A stretch of DNA of 64,000 bases from Schistocerca nitens. Taxonomy: Eukaryota; Arthropoda; Insecta; Orthoptera; Acrididae. The notes below the pieces were generated by a model, which saw only the letters and a program-made list of their open reading frames with translations, made no database searches and was not told where the DNA came from. The stretch is taken from assembly GCF_023898315.1 (NCBI RefSeq), contig NC_064617.1, positions 712,215,202-712,279,201 of the forward strand. Direction: 5' to 3'. The position numbers and the translations under genes were made by a program. Positions 11,006-22,301 of this stretch are shown here, piece after piece (the stretch's first letter is position 1; each line of letters starts with the position of its first letter).

Positions 11006-11246
11006 CAAGTTGGAGCCGCAGCACATAGAAATCTTATAGTGGACGTAGCAGACTTCTGCAGCATTGAGGCTATGAGGAATATACAGAAGAGAGCTTGTAC
11101 CACAGCATAGCTTATTAATTGTGTTTCATTGTGAAACAACCAACAGTTTGTAGCAGTATTTTCTGGACTTCACACATTGTAAGATTTCCTTCACTGAATG
11201 TTACAACTAAGTCAAGGACATAAAAATGCAGTGTGTTTATTAACAC
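11006..11246. other. LTR interior or spacer, no gene
   Basis: No coding signal. It lies between the two LTR-like segments and may be the remainder of the first LTR. Confidence 0.35.
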
Positions 11247-11460
11247 TGCTGGCGTACACTGGTGCCAGCGCACCATGTGATATAGAGATTATGAGAGAAT
11301 CGATAGAGGCCAATGACAAGACTCACTGGAAACACGCCGCCAATGCCCTCTCAACCACCGCTGCGGACCAGAGGGCCAGTTTAGCCAGTTAGTTCAAGTC
11401 TGTACGCCATGGAGTTCCAGTGTGTGAAAAAAACTGAGAACCTTCTTTAAAAGAATAATA
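11247..11460 (+). repeat. LTR-like segment, copy 2 (interrupted by Tc1 element)
   Basis: It contains GGTGCCAGCGCACCATGTGA and TCGATAGAGGCCAATGACAA, in the same order and spacing as copy 1. The Tc1 transposon at 11461 interrupts it. The sequence after the transposon (12873-13340) may be the rest of this LTR. Confidence 0.5.
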
Positions 11461-11462
11461 TA

Positions 11463-11490
11463 CACTGCTGGCCACCGTAAATGCAACACC
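11463..11490 (+). repeat. Tc1 left TIR, 28 bp
   Basis: Identical to the reverse complement of 12843-12870. Confidence 0.93.
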
Positions 11491-11693
11491 CTGAAGGAAG
11501 CATCCGAATCAAGTGAAATTTACACCATGGGTTTGCAGCGATGAGATATGCAACTGATTAGAATTTCAGTGCAGACGCACATCACGCGCGCCTGTGGCGC
11601 CACCTCACAGCGCCATTTAAGGCTTGGTGATTTCGACGAGTGTACGTTCGGCACTTGTGTTTACATTGTGGTTGTTTCACAAGACAATCACTT

Positions 11694-12734
11694 ATGCCTC
11701 GTAGACAACAGCGAACATCGTTTGATCAAGTATTAGAGTTCGACAGAGGAAGGATAGTGGCTTACCGAGATTGTGGATTATCATACAGAGAAATCGCTAG
11801 TCGTGTTGGACGAAACCAAACAACTGTAATGCGGATATGTGACCGTTGGATGCAGGAGGGTACGACGGACCGACGTGGTCGATCGCATTCACCTCGGTGC
11901 ACCACTGCACGCGCTGATAGGCAAATTGTGCGCATGGCAGTGACGGATCGCTCAGTGACATCCCGAACCATAGCACAGCACATTGCGTCTGTAACGCATC
12001 ATCCAGTGTCTGCGCGTACCATTCGACGCCGTTTACAGCAGAGTGGTCTGTCCGCAAGACGTCCGTTGCTTCGTCTACCATTGACGCAGAACCACAGACC
12101 ACTCCGTCGTCAATGGTGTGATGACAGACGGATGTGGACGGCAGAATGGAATGACATTGTCTTTACTGACGAGGCACGCTTCTGTCTGCAGCACCACGAT
12201 GGTCGGATTCGAGTGTGGAGACACCGTGGAGAGAGGATGCTGGACAGCTGCATTATGCACTGCCACACTGGTCTTACACCGGGTATTATGGTATGGGGCG
12301 GTATTGGATATTACTCTCGCACACCTCTAGTACGCATTGCCGGTACTTTAAATAGCCGGCGCTACATATCCGAGGTGCTGGAGCCAGTTGTCCTTCCTTA
12401 CCTTCAGGGCTCGGCCACAGCCATATTTCAACAGGATAATGCACGACCACACATGGCACGCATTGTCCAAAGGTTCTTCGTCAATAACCAGATTGAAGTG
12501 CTTCCCTGGCCGGCTCGCTCTCCGGATCTTTCGCCGATAGAAAACATGTGGTCCATGGTTGCTCAACGAGTGACCCAGATTACATCCCCAGCTGCCACAC
12601 CAGATGATCTTTGGCAACGTGTGGAAGCTGCTTGGGCTGCTGTACCCCAGGAACACATCCAACGTCTCTTTGACTCAATGCCGATACGTGTGGCAGCTGT
12701 GATCTCCAACAATGGCGGCTACTCTGGCTACTGA
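11694..12734 (+). CDS. Tc1-type transposase, DD34E
   Basis: The product is a 346-residue transposase, close to the usual 340-350 for Tc1. The start is the ATG at 11694 (MPRRQQRTSFDQ); the frame is open upstream but leads into the TIR side without another ATG. Residues about 12-60 and 70-125 form two HTH domains (LSYREIASRVGRNQTTV; VSARTIRRRLQQSGL). The catalytic core has D159 (FTDEARF), D248 (QQDNARPH) and E283 (SPDLSPIENMW), with 34 residues between the last two. GIMVWGGI (197-204) is the Tc1 glycine-rich block. No disruption is seen, so it could encode an active enzyme. Confidence 0.93.
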   Translation: MPRRQQRTSFDQVLEFDRGRIVAYRDCGLSYREIASRVGRNQTTVMRICDRWMQEGTTDRRGRSHSPRCTTARADRQIVRMAVTDRSVTSRTIAQHIASVTHHPVSARTIRRRLQQSGLSARRPLLRLPLTQNHRPLRRQWCDDRRMWTAEWNDIVFTDEARFCLQHHDGRIRVWRHRGERMLDSCIMHCHTGLTPGIMVWGGIGYYSRTPLVRIAGTLNSRRYISEVLEPVVLPYLQGSATAIFQQDNARPHMARIVQRFFVNNQIEVLPWPARSPDLSPIENMWSMVAQRVTQITSPAATPDDLWQRVEAAWAAVPQEHIQRLFDSMPIRVAAVISNNGGYSGY

Positions 12735-12842
12735 TTCTGGCAGGAACCACATGTCACAGACGTCTGTAAACGTAATCATTTGATACTTGGTCAACATGTT
12801 ACCTACAAAATAAATTTTGTTGTGCTACCTCTTGTCTTTCTT

Positions 12843-12870
12843 GGTGTTGCATTTACGGTGGCCAGCAGTG
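12843..12870 (-). repeat. Tc1 right TIR, 28 bp
   Basis: Reverse complement of 11463-11490 without mismatch. Confidence 0.93.
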
Positions 12871-12872
12871 TA

Positions 12873-13345
12873 CAAAAGACCAGTAGTAATAACAATAGAA
12901 CCCAATGTAAAGACACCAAATCCTGTTAACATCAAACATAATGGCATAATTATGAAATAATTAATGCAAATAGTCACTGTATTGTTACCAATGTATGCTT
13001 CATGAAATTTCAATACAAGAACTGAATCATTTCAACATAGTAATTTCATCAAGAATGTTGCAATTTGTCAAGCTAAAAGCTGTAACCAGTTTTATGACAC
13101 ATAAATTTCATTTGTAAGTTTAATTATGTTCAGTTTGAACAATATGTAGAACATTCTGTGATTGTTGGATGTTATATAAGGAGCAGCAGCAGTAGCCATT
13201 GTAAGTTAGTTATGTGTTAGTTTTTCGTCAGTTTTGGTGCAGTATTAGACCAGTATTGTGCTAGTTGTGGATAATATTTGTTGTATGCCTTTGTAGAAAT
13301 AAATTGGTCAAGGACTAACTCCATTATGTTGACTGCAACATTTTA
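12873..13345 (+). repeat. Possible remainder of a gypsy LTR (TATA and AATAAA)
   Basis: No coding signal. TTATATAAGGAGC lies near 13172 and AATAAA near 13300, about 130 bp apart, as expected for the U3-R-U5 layout of an LTR. Its position right after the Tc1 insertion suggests it completes the LTR begun at 11247. I could not find a primer-binding site. Confidence 0.35.
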
Positions 13346-13649
13346 ATATTTAATGTATCACAAAAGTCACAAGTATTTGGATACTAGGCATGTTTCATTT
13401 TCTGAAACATGATACCACCTGTCTGACAAAAAACAGCTATGAAACTTAAATATTCAAGTTTATTCCCAGAAGCAGAGGAACATTATAACTCCACTCTCGT
13501 GATGAATTGTGTCTTGGGCTCTGACTGGCTTGAACTTGGACTTGTAGGGAATAACAGAAAATTTGTATTCACAGTAATATGGTTAGAACTTTGTGCATGT
13601 TCTTATTTGTGTGTCGAGTTACTGGTACTACACAAGTGATTATGAGGGC

Positions 13650-13806
13650 AGTTGGACTTTCACATGTGAACATTGCCAACACGCAATGACAGTAGACAGG
13701 TCTATGCAGATAGTGCTTCAAAATTTACTGCAACAGCAGCTGGAAAGCCAAAAATGTTTGGAATTGCAACAACAGGAATACACAGCCATATTGGTCAGGG
13801 TTTGAT
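13650..13806 (+). pseudogene. Gag-like N-terminal fragment (tentative)
   Basis: An open frame to 13806 encodes MTVDRSMQIVLQNLLQQQLE and a glutamine-rich continuation. Q/L-rich starts of this type are common in gag proteins of K02A2.6-like gypsy elements. It lies about 340 bp after the LTR-like block, as expected for a 5' leader and gag. Nothing further of gag is seen after 13806, so the copy would be truncated. Confidence 0.3.
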
Positions 13807-14182
13807 CAGAGTGCTGACAAAGCCTCACAGCATTAACACATGGTACAGGATGCAGCAGAGAGTATTTCAGGAACACCATTTCCATCCCCAGCCTAGTTTT
13901 TCCACTCGCATGTGGTTGCCTGTTATATACCACCATGTTGTGTTTCCCATTATTCTGTAAATAACATTCAGACTTCCAATTCCAGTGCAATTTATTTTGC
14001 AGGCTCAAGCAAGCAGTGACTTACCTCTGTCTTTTATGATTGACATTGCTCGAAAATCTCTCTAAATGCTGGCTGAAAAACTAAAAATAATCAAATAAAA
14101 TCTTTTAAAAAGAAAAAATTATTTAGAACTGAATAAATTTATGTCTTAACATTATTTACTTTATTTGGTCTTATTAACCTCA
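13807..14182. other. No gene recognised
   Basis: AT-rich sequence between the gag-like fragment and RTE copy A. No repeat or coding structure noted. Confidence 0.4.
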
Positions 14183-15930
14183 AAAATGAGATCGGCAAGA
14201 AGTGCAAAATGGCTAAGCAGGGATGGCTAGAGGACAAATTTAAGGATGTAGAAAGTTATATCACTAGGAGCATAATAGATGCCTACAGGAATATTAAAAA
14301 GACATTTGGAGAAAGAGAACCACCCATATGAATACCAAGAGCTCAGATGGAAAACCAGTCCTAAGCAAAGAAGGAAAAGCAGAAAGCTGGAAGAATTATA
14401 TAGAGGGTCCATATTAGGGTGATGTACTTGAGGGAAAAATTGTGGAAATGGAAGAGGACATAGATAAAGATGAAGTTGGAGATGCAATACTGCATGAGGA
14501 ATATACACAGCACTGAAAGACCTAAGTCAAAACAAGGCTCCAGGAGAAGACAACGCTCCTTTAGAACTACTGATAGCCTTAGGAGAGCCAGCCATGATAA
14601 AATTCTTCCATCTGGTGATCAAGGAATACGAGACAGTTGAAATATCCTCAGACTTCAAGAAGAATAAATTATTCCAATTCGAAAGAAAGCAGGTGCCGAC
14701 AAGTGTAAAACTATCAGTTTAAAAAGTTATGGATGCAAAATACTGACATGAATTCTTCACAGACAAATTGAAAAACTGGTAGATACCAACCTTAGGGAAG
14801 ATCAGTTTGGATGCCATACAAATATAGGAACAAAAGAGGCAATACTGATTCTATGACTTATCTCAGAAGATAGTTTAAGGGAAGGCAAACCTATGTTTAT
14901 AACATTTGTAGACTTGGAGAAAGCTCTTGACAATGATGACTAGAATACTCTTTCAAATTCTGGAGCTGGTAGAGGTAAAATACAGGGAGCAAAAGACTAT
15001 TTTCAATTTGTACAGAAACCAGAGGCTTTTATAAGGGTCGAGGGACATGAAAGGGAAGCAGTGGTTGGGAAGGGAGTGAGACAGGGTTGTAGCCCACCCC
15101 AAATGTTATTCAATCTGTATATTAAGCAAGCAATAAAGGAAACAAAAGAAAAATTTGGAGTAGGAAATAAAATCCAGGGAGAAGAAATAAAAACTTCGAG
15201 GTTTGCTGACGACATTGAAATTCTGTCAGAGGCGGCAAAGGACTTGGAAGAGCAGTTGAACGGAATGGACGTCTCTTGAAAGGAGGATATAAGATCAACA
15301 TCAAATGAAATCAGGTGATGCTGAGGGAATTAGACTGGGAAATGAGACACTTAAAGTAGTAAATTAGTTTTGCTGTTTGGGCAGCAAAATAACTGATGAT
15401 GGTCGAAGTAGAGGGGTTATAAAATGTAGACTGGTGATGACAAGGGAAGCATTTCTGAAGAAGAGAAATTTGTTAACACTGAGTACAGATTTAAGTGTCA
15501 GTAAGTCGTTTCTGAAAATATTTGTATGGATTGTAGCCCTGCACGGAAGTGAAACATGGATGATAAAACAATTTAGACAAGAAGAGAATAGAAGCTTTTG
15601 AAATGTGGTGTTACAGAAGAATGGAAGATTAAATTGGTAGATCATGTAACTAATGAGGAGATGCTGAATAGAATTGGGGAGATGAGGTATTTGTGGCACA
15701 AGTTGACTAGAAGAAGGGATTGGTTGGTAGGACACAGTTTGAGGCATCAAGGGATCACGAATTTAGTATTGGCGGGAAGCATGGAGGGTAAAAATCATAG
15801 AGGGAGACCAAGAGATGAATACACTAAGCAGATTCAGAAGGATGTAGGTTGCAGTAGTTACTCAGAGGTGAAGAGGCTTGCACAGGATAGAGTAGTATGG
15901 AGAGCTGCATCAAACCGGTCTTTGGATTGA
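14183..15930 (+). pseudogene. RTE reverse transcriptase, 5'-truncated and frameshifted
   Basis: Blocks in order: the thumb-preceding basic region, then GVRQGCSPPQMLFNLYIKQA (RT motif B area, about 15073), FADDIEILSE (active-site FADD, about 15202), FLKKRNLLTLSTDLS, and the C-terminal region GHSLRHQGITNLVLAGSMEG with RGRPRDEYTKQIQKDVGCSS. Stops at about 14514, 15278 and 15598 and several frame changes make it non-functional. The family would retrotranscribe its own RNA at a nicked target. Confidence 0.8.
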
Positions 15931-15945
15931 AGACCACAACAACAG
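14183..15945 (+). mobile_element. RTE-type LINE, copy A (5'-truncated)
   Basis: It is collinear with the minus-strand copies at 19.1-22.3 kb and 59.8-62.8 kb. It starts at the segment matching MAKQGWLEDK and ends GAAGACCACAACAACAG at 15930-15945, the family's CAA-type 3' end. The endonuclease is missing through 5' truncation, typical of LINE insertion. Confidence 0.82.
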
Positions 15946-16640
15946 TAACCATAGAGCAGAGTGTTCGGTTCGTCTTTCTGTTTCTTTTTTCTTGTTTAAG
16001 CATTTATGATTTTGAATACAAAGTTTGAACCCCAGACAAACCATTTGCTACTTTAATGGAAGAGAGAGAAAATTTTATTTAATAGAAAATGAAAAATTCT
16101 TGCTTTTTCAGTGCCATAAAAAATGGCTAAGGTTCTTTGTCATTTCTTTTTTTATATAAGCTGTTGTCTCCATATTACCGCACAGATGTTCCATCATATC
16201 AACCAAAAATGCAGTCATTTAAAGCCATGTAGTTGCATGTTTAACTGCCTTATGTAGCAACTGTGTTTGAGGCCTAGGCAGCTGCAGTCAATCAATATGT
16301 AGCTTAACTAAAGCTCCATATATAGAGCTTTAGGCTTAATCTAATAGTCACACTCCTAGTGAGTTGTTTTTACAATGAGGACCCTTGTCCACGACAAGAA
16401 CACTCGCCGGTCGCCAGTCCGGCAGATTTGCCGGGTTTGTAGTGACACTTTGTTTCTTATGAGGGCTTGTCCACGGGACGACATGGCAAAACAACCAGCC
16501 CGGCTGCCGGATGCACCTACAGTTGCCCACTGCAAAGCTGGCAGCTGGACTGTGCGCTGGGTTCTCAGTTGGACATGTTGGAACATGTCTGCATGTCCAG
16601 CTCGCCAGGTACCGGGAGAGTTTGGTCGCACCGGGAGGCA
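15946..16640. other. No clear gene; GC-rich block
   Basis: 16375-16640 is unusually GC-rich for the region and holds two similar stretches (CTTGTCCACG at about 16384 and 16468). An open frame runs through but resembles nothing I know. It may be the terminal part of the PIF/Harbinger element that follows; no terminal repeat was proven. Confidence 0.35.
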
Positions 16641-16667
16641 TCATACGTGCTACCTGTTGAGTTTCAA

Positions 16668-16854
16668 GAAAAATGCTGAACTGAATATTGATTGTGAAGT
16701 TTTTATTGCGTTGGTGGATGAACGACCAGTCCTGTGGGATAGGACAACCGAAGAATATAAGGATAGACAACGGACTTTGGAAGCGTGGAAGGATGTGTAC
16801 ACAACTTAAAGAAGATTTTAAAACGCTTGGAGATAAGGAAAGAAATTGTATAGG
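16668..16854 (+). pseudogene. MADF domain exon (PIF/Harbinger-associated DNA-binding protein)
   Basis: The sequence encodes CEVFIALVDERPVLWDRTTE, then EYKDRQRTLEAWKDVYT, and after a 2-base frame change QLKEDFKTLGDKERNCIG. This matches the MADF (Myb/SANT-like) pattern: hydrophobic start, RPVLWD, YKDR, AW. A GTATGT splice-donor match follows at 16855. No Met precedes the exon in frame; TTTCAAG upstream could be an acceptor. The transposase remnant at 16958-17140 converges on it. PIF/Harbinger elements often carry such a second gene, which helps the transposase bind DNA. Confidence 0.6.
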
Positions 16855-16957
16855 TATGTTGTTTAACTTCATCTCAAATTTATTTTGTTTCATTTTCATT
16901 ACACACTACATTCCTTCTCTCTATACTAGTGTTTGTTTCACATAAAATATGAATACA

Positions 16958-17140
16958 TTAGGTGAACTTATCTTGCCACGAAATTTTCCTATTTTCAGAA
17001 ACAAAGTAATTAGCGAACTGATTTCTGATAGTGTTCGCTGACATGCCACCTCGTACTGCTTGTGTACGTGGCAGTTCTTGCAGGTCAGAGTCCATATCTA
17101 TAGTCATATCCGCACACAGAGTATTAAGAAACTCTTCTTT
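16958..17140 (-). pseudogene. PIF/Harbinger transposase C-terminal remnant
   Basis: On the minus strand an open frame ends TWQ-like: RGGMSANTIRNQFANYFVSE then NRKISWQDKFT and a stop at 16958-16960. The pattern (basic/Gly, small residues, R-x-x-F-x-x-YF, then x-W-Q) is the C-terminal end of the DDE_Tnp_4 nuclease of PIF/Harbinger. Upstream (to about 17600) the reading is broken into short pieces. It converges on the MADF exon. Confidence 0.5.
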
Positions 17141-17149
17141 ATGGATGAA

Positions 17150-19055
17150 ATTTTGTAAATGTTAACAGCAACCTGCACTTTGGTTGGTAATTTCCTTGTC
17201 TGGCTGCTGCTAGCCAATGACAAATGGTGTAGGATGATACAGAATGTCGCACGGAGACCATAACTTGCTCTCAAATGGCAGGCACACGTGAAGGTATTAG
17301 ATGTGCTTGGTGTAAAATATGATCATCATCTCTTATAATAATCAGATGTGTTTAAATGCAGCCTTGACAACAAGTATGCCTGCTCTCACGTTCCAATCCA
17401 GTGCAACATCAGGCCACTGTCACATCCAAAGCTGAATATTGCAAAATTTCATTAGCCAGCGAAATGAAGACTCACGGTGAGGCTTATTTCAAAATATGTT
17501 TCCCATAAATCATGGCATCTCCATGTCCTTCTCACTGACCACTCAACATTTGACACTTTCACATTCCTTATATGTCCTACTAGGCCTGGTAAAAACACTT
17601 AACATGAATGGCACTAGTGCACTGTGGTGGCCAGAATTGCAACTCTAAACATTTACATTCCTGCCAGTGGTGTGTGTATGTATGAAGTTATATCTACATT
17701 TGACCATGTCTTCTGAGTACTTCACCTTTTTTGTTGATCCATACCAGAAATACATGCTGACTTGAACTTGGCAGATTATTGTGTGTTCTTGTCAAAACAT
17801 TCTATGTATGTTTTTGCCACTGTAGCTGAAAACAGGCTCTCTCTTACTGTCCAGTGAGTGTCTTTGGGTGAAACAGTGGAACATGTAAGGAATTCCGTGA
17901 CACTCTGTGAACTCTCCACCAACTGATTACCCCCCCCCCCACACACACACACAAATATTATTTGGATTCACAGGTTCACTGATATTACTAACCATTGCTG
18001 TTAGAGGAAAGCTTTGACTTGTATATTTCAGGAATCCCATACAGTTCTGGTGAGAGGCATGCTCATAGCAAAAGCTCTTAATAATGATGTGTGTTAGATA
18101 TGTAACACTGAGGACACTAATCATCATCATCTTACTCTGATGTGAAAGATGGAGAGCTATATCATAACAAAAAGCGTGAACATCATGTTATTGTAGCCCA
18201 CATGTGGTATATGGCAATAGTGCTGCACTTCTTGGCTGACTTGTTTGGATAGCTTTGTCCTCCCTCAGACAAAAGAAGATCTAAAGCTGATGTGAGGAAT
18301 CAAACTGACACATAAAGAGGGGTACATTATCAAAAGTAATCCACGTCTAGTTGCAATTCAGATAAAAAGCATGTCACCTGTAACACACAACTAGGTGAAA
18401 CATCAGAATACATGCTCAAGAATGATTGGACACTGTAAATATGTTGTGTGTTAATGGTGATAGGAAAGTTATAGAAGTCACATAACTTTGGACCATGTTT
18501 GTATGAAGCATTTAGCATCTATAATATTGTACCCTGCCTGCGACGTAATAACATACTATTTTCTTTCTCTATCGAAATATTAAGATTTAACGGTATAATT
18601 TAAGCACTAGGTCAATGAACTGCGCTTAAGTCAGCAAATATGTAAGCCCACAATAATGTGAGTGGTGTATCATTATTATCTGTGTTTTTTCCATATAAGA
18701 GTACACGCCTGTATTTTTTTCTCTCCTCTTCTTCTTCTTTAATGGTGCGCCTTTCCGACAGCATCTTACGCTATGAAGCAACTATTTTCTTCCATTTTGT
18801 TCAAATGAACTACAATTGTATTCCTGTTAGGAATTTATTTAATCATTCCATTATCATCACCAATTGCAACTACTGGTAGGATCTTATTATGAATACTTCA
18901 TTCTTTCGCTCCAGAGTTGATCTAAGATTATTGTAATTTCCAAGTATTTCGCCGAAATACGGAAAAATTCTTTGTTATGTTCAAAACAGAGAATTATTCA
19001 CTAAATGTTAGATTTCAGTACAAAAAAACCTATTTTGTTAAATATTAATTGTTTA
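17150..19055. other. No gene; possible decayed Harbinger sequence at the left
   Basis: 17150-17640 may hold broken transposase sequence on the minus strand. Beyond that I see only AT-rich DNA with a short C-run/CA stretch at 17931-17953. Confidence 0.4.
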
Positions 19056-19078
19056 ATTTGTTGTTGTTGTTGTGGTCT

Positions 19079-19621
19079 TCAGTCCTGAGACTGGTTTGAT
19101 GCAGCTCTCCATGCTACTCTATCCTGTGCAAGCTGCTTCATCTCCCAGTACGTACTGCAGCCTACATCCTTCTGAATGTGCTTAGTGTATACATCTCCTG
19201 GTCTCCCTCTACGATTTTTATCCTCCACGCTGCCCTCCAATGCTAAATGGGTGATGCCTTGATGCCTCAGAACATGTCCTACCAACCGATCCCTTCTTCT
19301 AGTCAGGTTCTGCCACAAACTCCTCTTCTCCCCAATGCTATTCAATACCTCCTCATTAGTTATGTGATCTACCCATCTAATCTTCAGCATTCTTCTGTAG
19401 CACCACATTTCTATTCTCTTGTCCAAACTATTTATCGTCCATGTTTCACTTCTATACATGGCTACACTCCATACAAATACTTTCAGAAACGACTTCCTGA
19501 CTCTTAAATCTATACTTGATGTTAACAAATTCCTCTTCTTCAGAAACGCTTTCCTTGCCATTGCCAGTCTACATTTTATATCCTCTCTACTTCGACCATC
19601 ATCAGTTACTTTGCTCCCCAA
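19079..19621 (-). pseudogene. RTE ORF, C-terminal part
   Basis: 180 open codons: MGSKVTDDGRSREDIKCRLA, FLKVFVWSVAMYRSETWTIN, MLKIRWVDHITNEEVLNSIG, then RGRPGDVYTKHIQKDVGCST, ending ASNQSQD and a stop. This is the post-RT region of the HmRTE/BovB-like class. One small gap (DKRIEMWCYRR) lost a few codons relative to copy C. Confidence 0.82.
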
Positions 19622-20324
19622 ATAGCAAAACTCCTTTTCTACTTTAAGTGTCTCATTTCCTAATCTAATTCCCTCAGCATCACCCGACTTAATTCAACTA
19701 CATTCTATTATCCAAGCTTTGCTTTTGTTGATGTTCATTTTACATCCTCCTTTCAAGACCTTGTCCATTCCGTTCAACTGCTCTTCCAAGTCCTTTGCTG
19801 TCTCTGACAGAATTACAATGTGATCAGCAAACATCAAAGTTTTTATTTCTTCTCCATGGATTTTAATACCTACTCCGAATTTTTCTTATGTTTCCTTTAC
19901 TGCTTGCTCAATATACAGATTGAATAAGATCGGGGAGAGGCTACAACCCTGTCTCACTCCCTTCCCAACCACTGCTTCCCTTTCATGTCCCTCAACCCTT
20001 ATAACTGCCACCTGGTTTCTGTACAGATTTAGATACCCCTTCGCTCTTGTATTGTACCCCTGCCACCTTTAGAATTTGAAAGAGAGTATTCCAGTCAACA
20101 TTGTCAAAAGCTTTCTCTAAGTCTACAAATGCTAGAAACGTAGGTTAGCCATTTCTTAATCTAGCTTCTAAGATAAGCCGTAGGGTCAGTATTGCCTCAC
20201 GTGTTCCAACATTTCTACGGAATCCAAACTGACCTTCCCCGAGGATGGCTTCTCCCAGTTTTTCCATTCATCTGTAAGGAATTCGTGTTAGAATTTTGCA
20301 GCTGTGACTTATTAAACTGATAGT

Positions 20325-21057
20325 TCAGTAATATTCACATCTGTCAACAACTGCTTTCTTTGGGATTGGAATTATTATATTCTTCTTGAAGTCTGAGGGA
20401 ATTTCGCCTGTCTCATACATCTTGCTCACCAGATGGTAGAGTTTTGTCAGGACTGGCTTTCCCAAGGCCGTCAGTAGCTCTAATGGAATGTTGTCTACTC
20501 CTGGGGCCTCGTTTCGACTCAGGTCTTTCAGTGTTCTGTCAAACTCTTCACACAGTATCGTATCTCCCATTTCATCTTCTTCTACATTCTCTTTCATTTC
20601 CATAATATTCCCCTCAAGTACATCGCCCTTGTATAGACCTACTATATACTCCTTCCACCTTTCTGCTTTCCCTTCTTTGCTTAGAACTGGGTTTCCATCT
20701 GAGCTCTTGATATTCATACAAGTGGTTCTCTTTTCTCCAAAGGTCTCTTTAACTTTCCTGTGGGCAGAGATAAGCCTCTACATCCTTACATTTGTCCTCT
20801 AGTCATCCCTGCTTAGCAATTTTGCGCTACCTGTCGATCTCATTTTTGAGACGTTTGTATTCCTTTTTGCCTGCTTCATTTACTGCATTTTTATATTTTC
20901 TCCTTTCATCAATTAAATTCAATATTTCATCTGTTACCCAAGGATTTCTAATAGCCCTCGTCTTTTTACCTACTTGATCCTCTGCTGCCTTCACTACTTC
21001 ATCCCTCAGAGCTACCCATTCTTCTTCTACTGTATTTCTTTCCCCCAGTCCTGTCAA
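20325..21057 (-). pseudogene. RTE ORF, linker and N-terminal RT
   Basis: Two open blocks: GERNTVEEEWVALRDEVVKA (linker) and NEAPGVDNIPLELLTALGKP with GEIPSDFKKNIIIPIPKK (RT start). A stop follows at about 20325, and the central RT (19640-20320) is in pieces on the same strand. Confidence 0.75.
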
Positions 21058-21192
21058 TTGTTTCCTTATGCTCTCCCTGAAACTCTGTACAACCTCTGGT
21101 TCTTTCAGTTTATCCAGGTCCCATCTCCTTAATTCCCACCTTTTTGCAGTTTCTTCAGTTTTAATCTACAGTTCAGAACCAATAGATTGTGG

Positions 21193-21973
21193 TCAGAGTC
21201 CACATCTGCCCCTGGAAATGTCTTGTAATTTAAAATCTATCTGATAACTTTTAGTATCTCCAGGATTCTTCCAGGTATACAACCTTCTTTTATGATTCTT
21301 GAACCAAGTGTTAGCTATGATTAAGTTATGCTCTGTGCAAAATTCTACCAGATGGCTTCCTCTTTCATTTCTTACCGCCAATCCATATTCACCTACTATG
21401 TTTCGTTCTCTCCCTTTTCCTACTATCGAATTCCAGTCACCCATGACTATTAAATTTTCGTCTCCCTTCGCTACCTGTATAATTTCTTTTATCTCATCAT
21501 ACATTTCTTCAATTTCTTCGTCATCTGCAGAGCTAGTTGGCATATAAACTTGTACTACTGTAGTAGGCGTGGGCTTCGTGTCTATCTTGGCCACTATAAT
21601 ACATTCACTATGCTGTTTGTAGTAGCTTACCCGCAATCCTATGTTTTTATTCATTATTAAACCTACTCCTGCATTACCCCTATTTGAATTTGTATTTATA
21701 ACCCTGTATTCACCTGACCAAAATTCTTGTTCCTCCTGCCACCGAACTTCACTAATTCCCACTATATCTAACTTTAAACCTATCCATTTCCATATTTAGA
21801 TTTTCTAACCTACCTGCCCGATTAAGGGATCTGACATTCCATGCTCTGATATGTAGAACGCCAGTTTTCTTTCTCCTGATAACGACGTCCTCCTGAGTAG
21901 TCCCCGCCCGGAGATCCAAATGGGGGACTATTTTACCTCCGGAATATTTTACCCAAGAGGACGCCATCATCAT
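21193..21973 (-). pseudogene. RTE endonuclease (EEP) domain
   Basis: Two overlapping frames. The first has SWVKYSGGKIVPHLDLRAGT and AWNVRSLNRAGRLENL (the catalytic N block). The second has MGISEVRWQEEQEFW (catalytic E), VGLIMNKN, NLIVMGDWNSIVGKG (D-x-N block), and then the frame is lost before the SDH block. A one-base change near 21760 splits the frames. The family is often annotated as craniofacial development protein 2-like, through domesticated relatives. Confidence 0.8.
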
Positions 21974-22265
21974 TTAACCATACAGTAAAGCTGCATGCCC
22001 TCGGTAAAAATTATGGCCGTAGTTTCCCCTTGCTTTCAGCCATTCGCAGTACCAGCACTGCAAGTCCGTTTTGATTAGTGTTACAAGGCCAGATCAGTCA
22101 ATCATCAAGACTGTTGCTCCTGCAACTACTGAAAAGGCTGCTGCCTCTCTTTAGGAACCAGATGTTTGTCTGGCCTCTCAACAGATACCCCTCCGTTGTG
22201 GTTGCACCTACTGGTCGGCTATCTGTATCTCTGAGGCAGGCAAGCCTCCCCACCAACAGCAAGAT

Positions 22266-22301
22266 CTATGTATCATTATTATTATTATTACTATTATTAT
22301 T
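22266..22301. repeat. (ATT)n microsatellite
   Basis: ATTATTATTATTATTACTAT and following, slightly imperfect. It separates the 5' end of RTE copy B from the 3' end of the R4/Dong-like LINE. Confidence 0.9.

Larger units (their letters stand above)
11461..12872 (+). mobile_element. Tc1-like (DD34E) transposon, apparently complete
   Basis: Perfect 28-bp inverted repeats (CACTGCTGGCCACCGTAAAT and on) lie at 11463-11490 and 12843-12870, flanked by TA at 11461-11462 and 12871-12872. The element is 1.41 kb with a single intact transposase ORF. It sits inside an LTR-like repeat, so it is younger than that LTR. Confidence 0.92.
19056..22275 (-). mobile_element. RTE-type LINE, copy B (near full length)
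   Basis: Minus-strand element of about 3.2 kb. Its 3' end (19059-19080) shows the CAA-type tail followed by the conserved GACTGAAGACC-like end. The 5' part runs beyond the endonuclease into a UTR up to about 22275. This is the longest RTE copy in the window; copy C stops about 240 bp earlier in the same alignment. The reading frame is broken in several places. Confidence 0.83.

Noticed and set aside
16348..16899. 183-codon minus-strand ORF opposite the MADF exon
   Set aside because: It is antisense to the MADF pattern and to a GC-rich stretch, with no domain.
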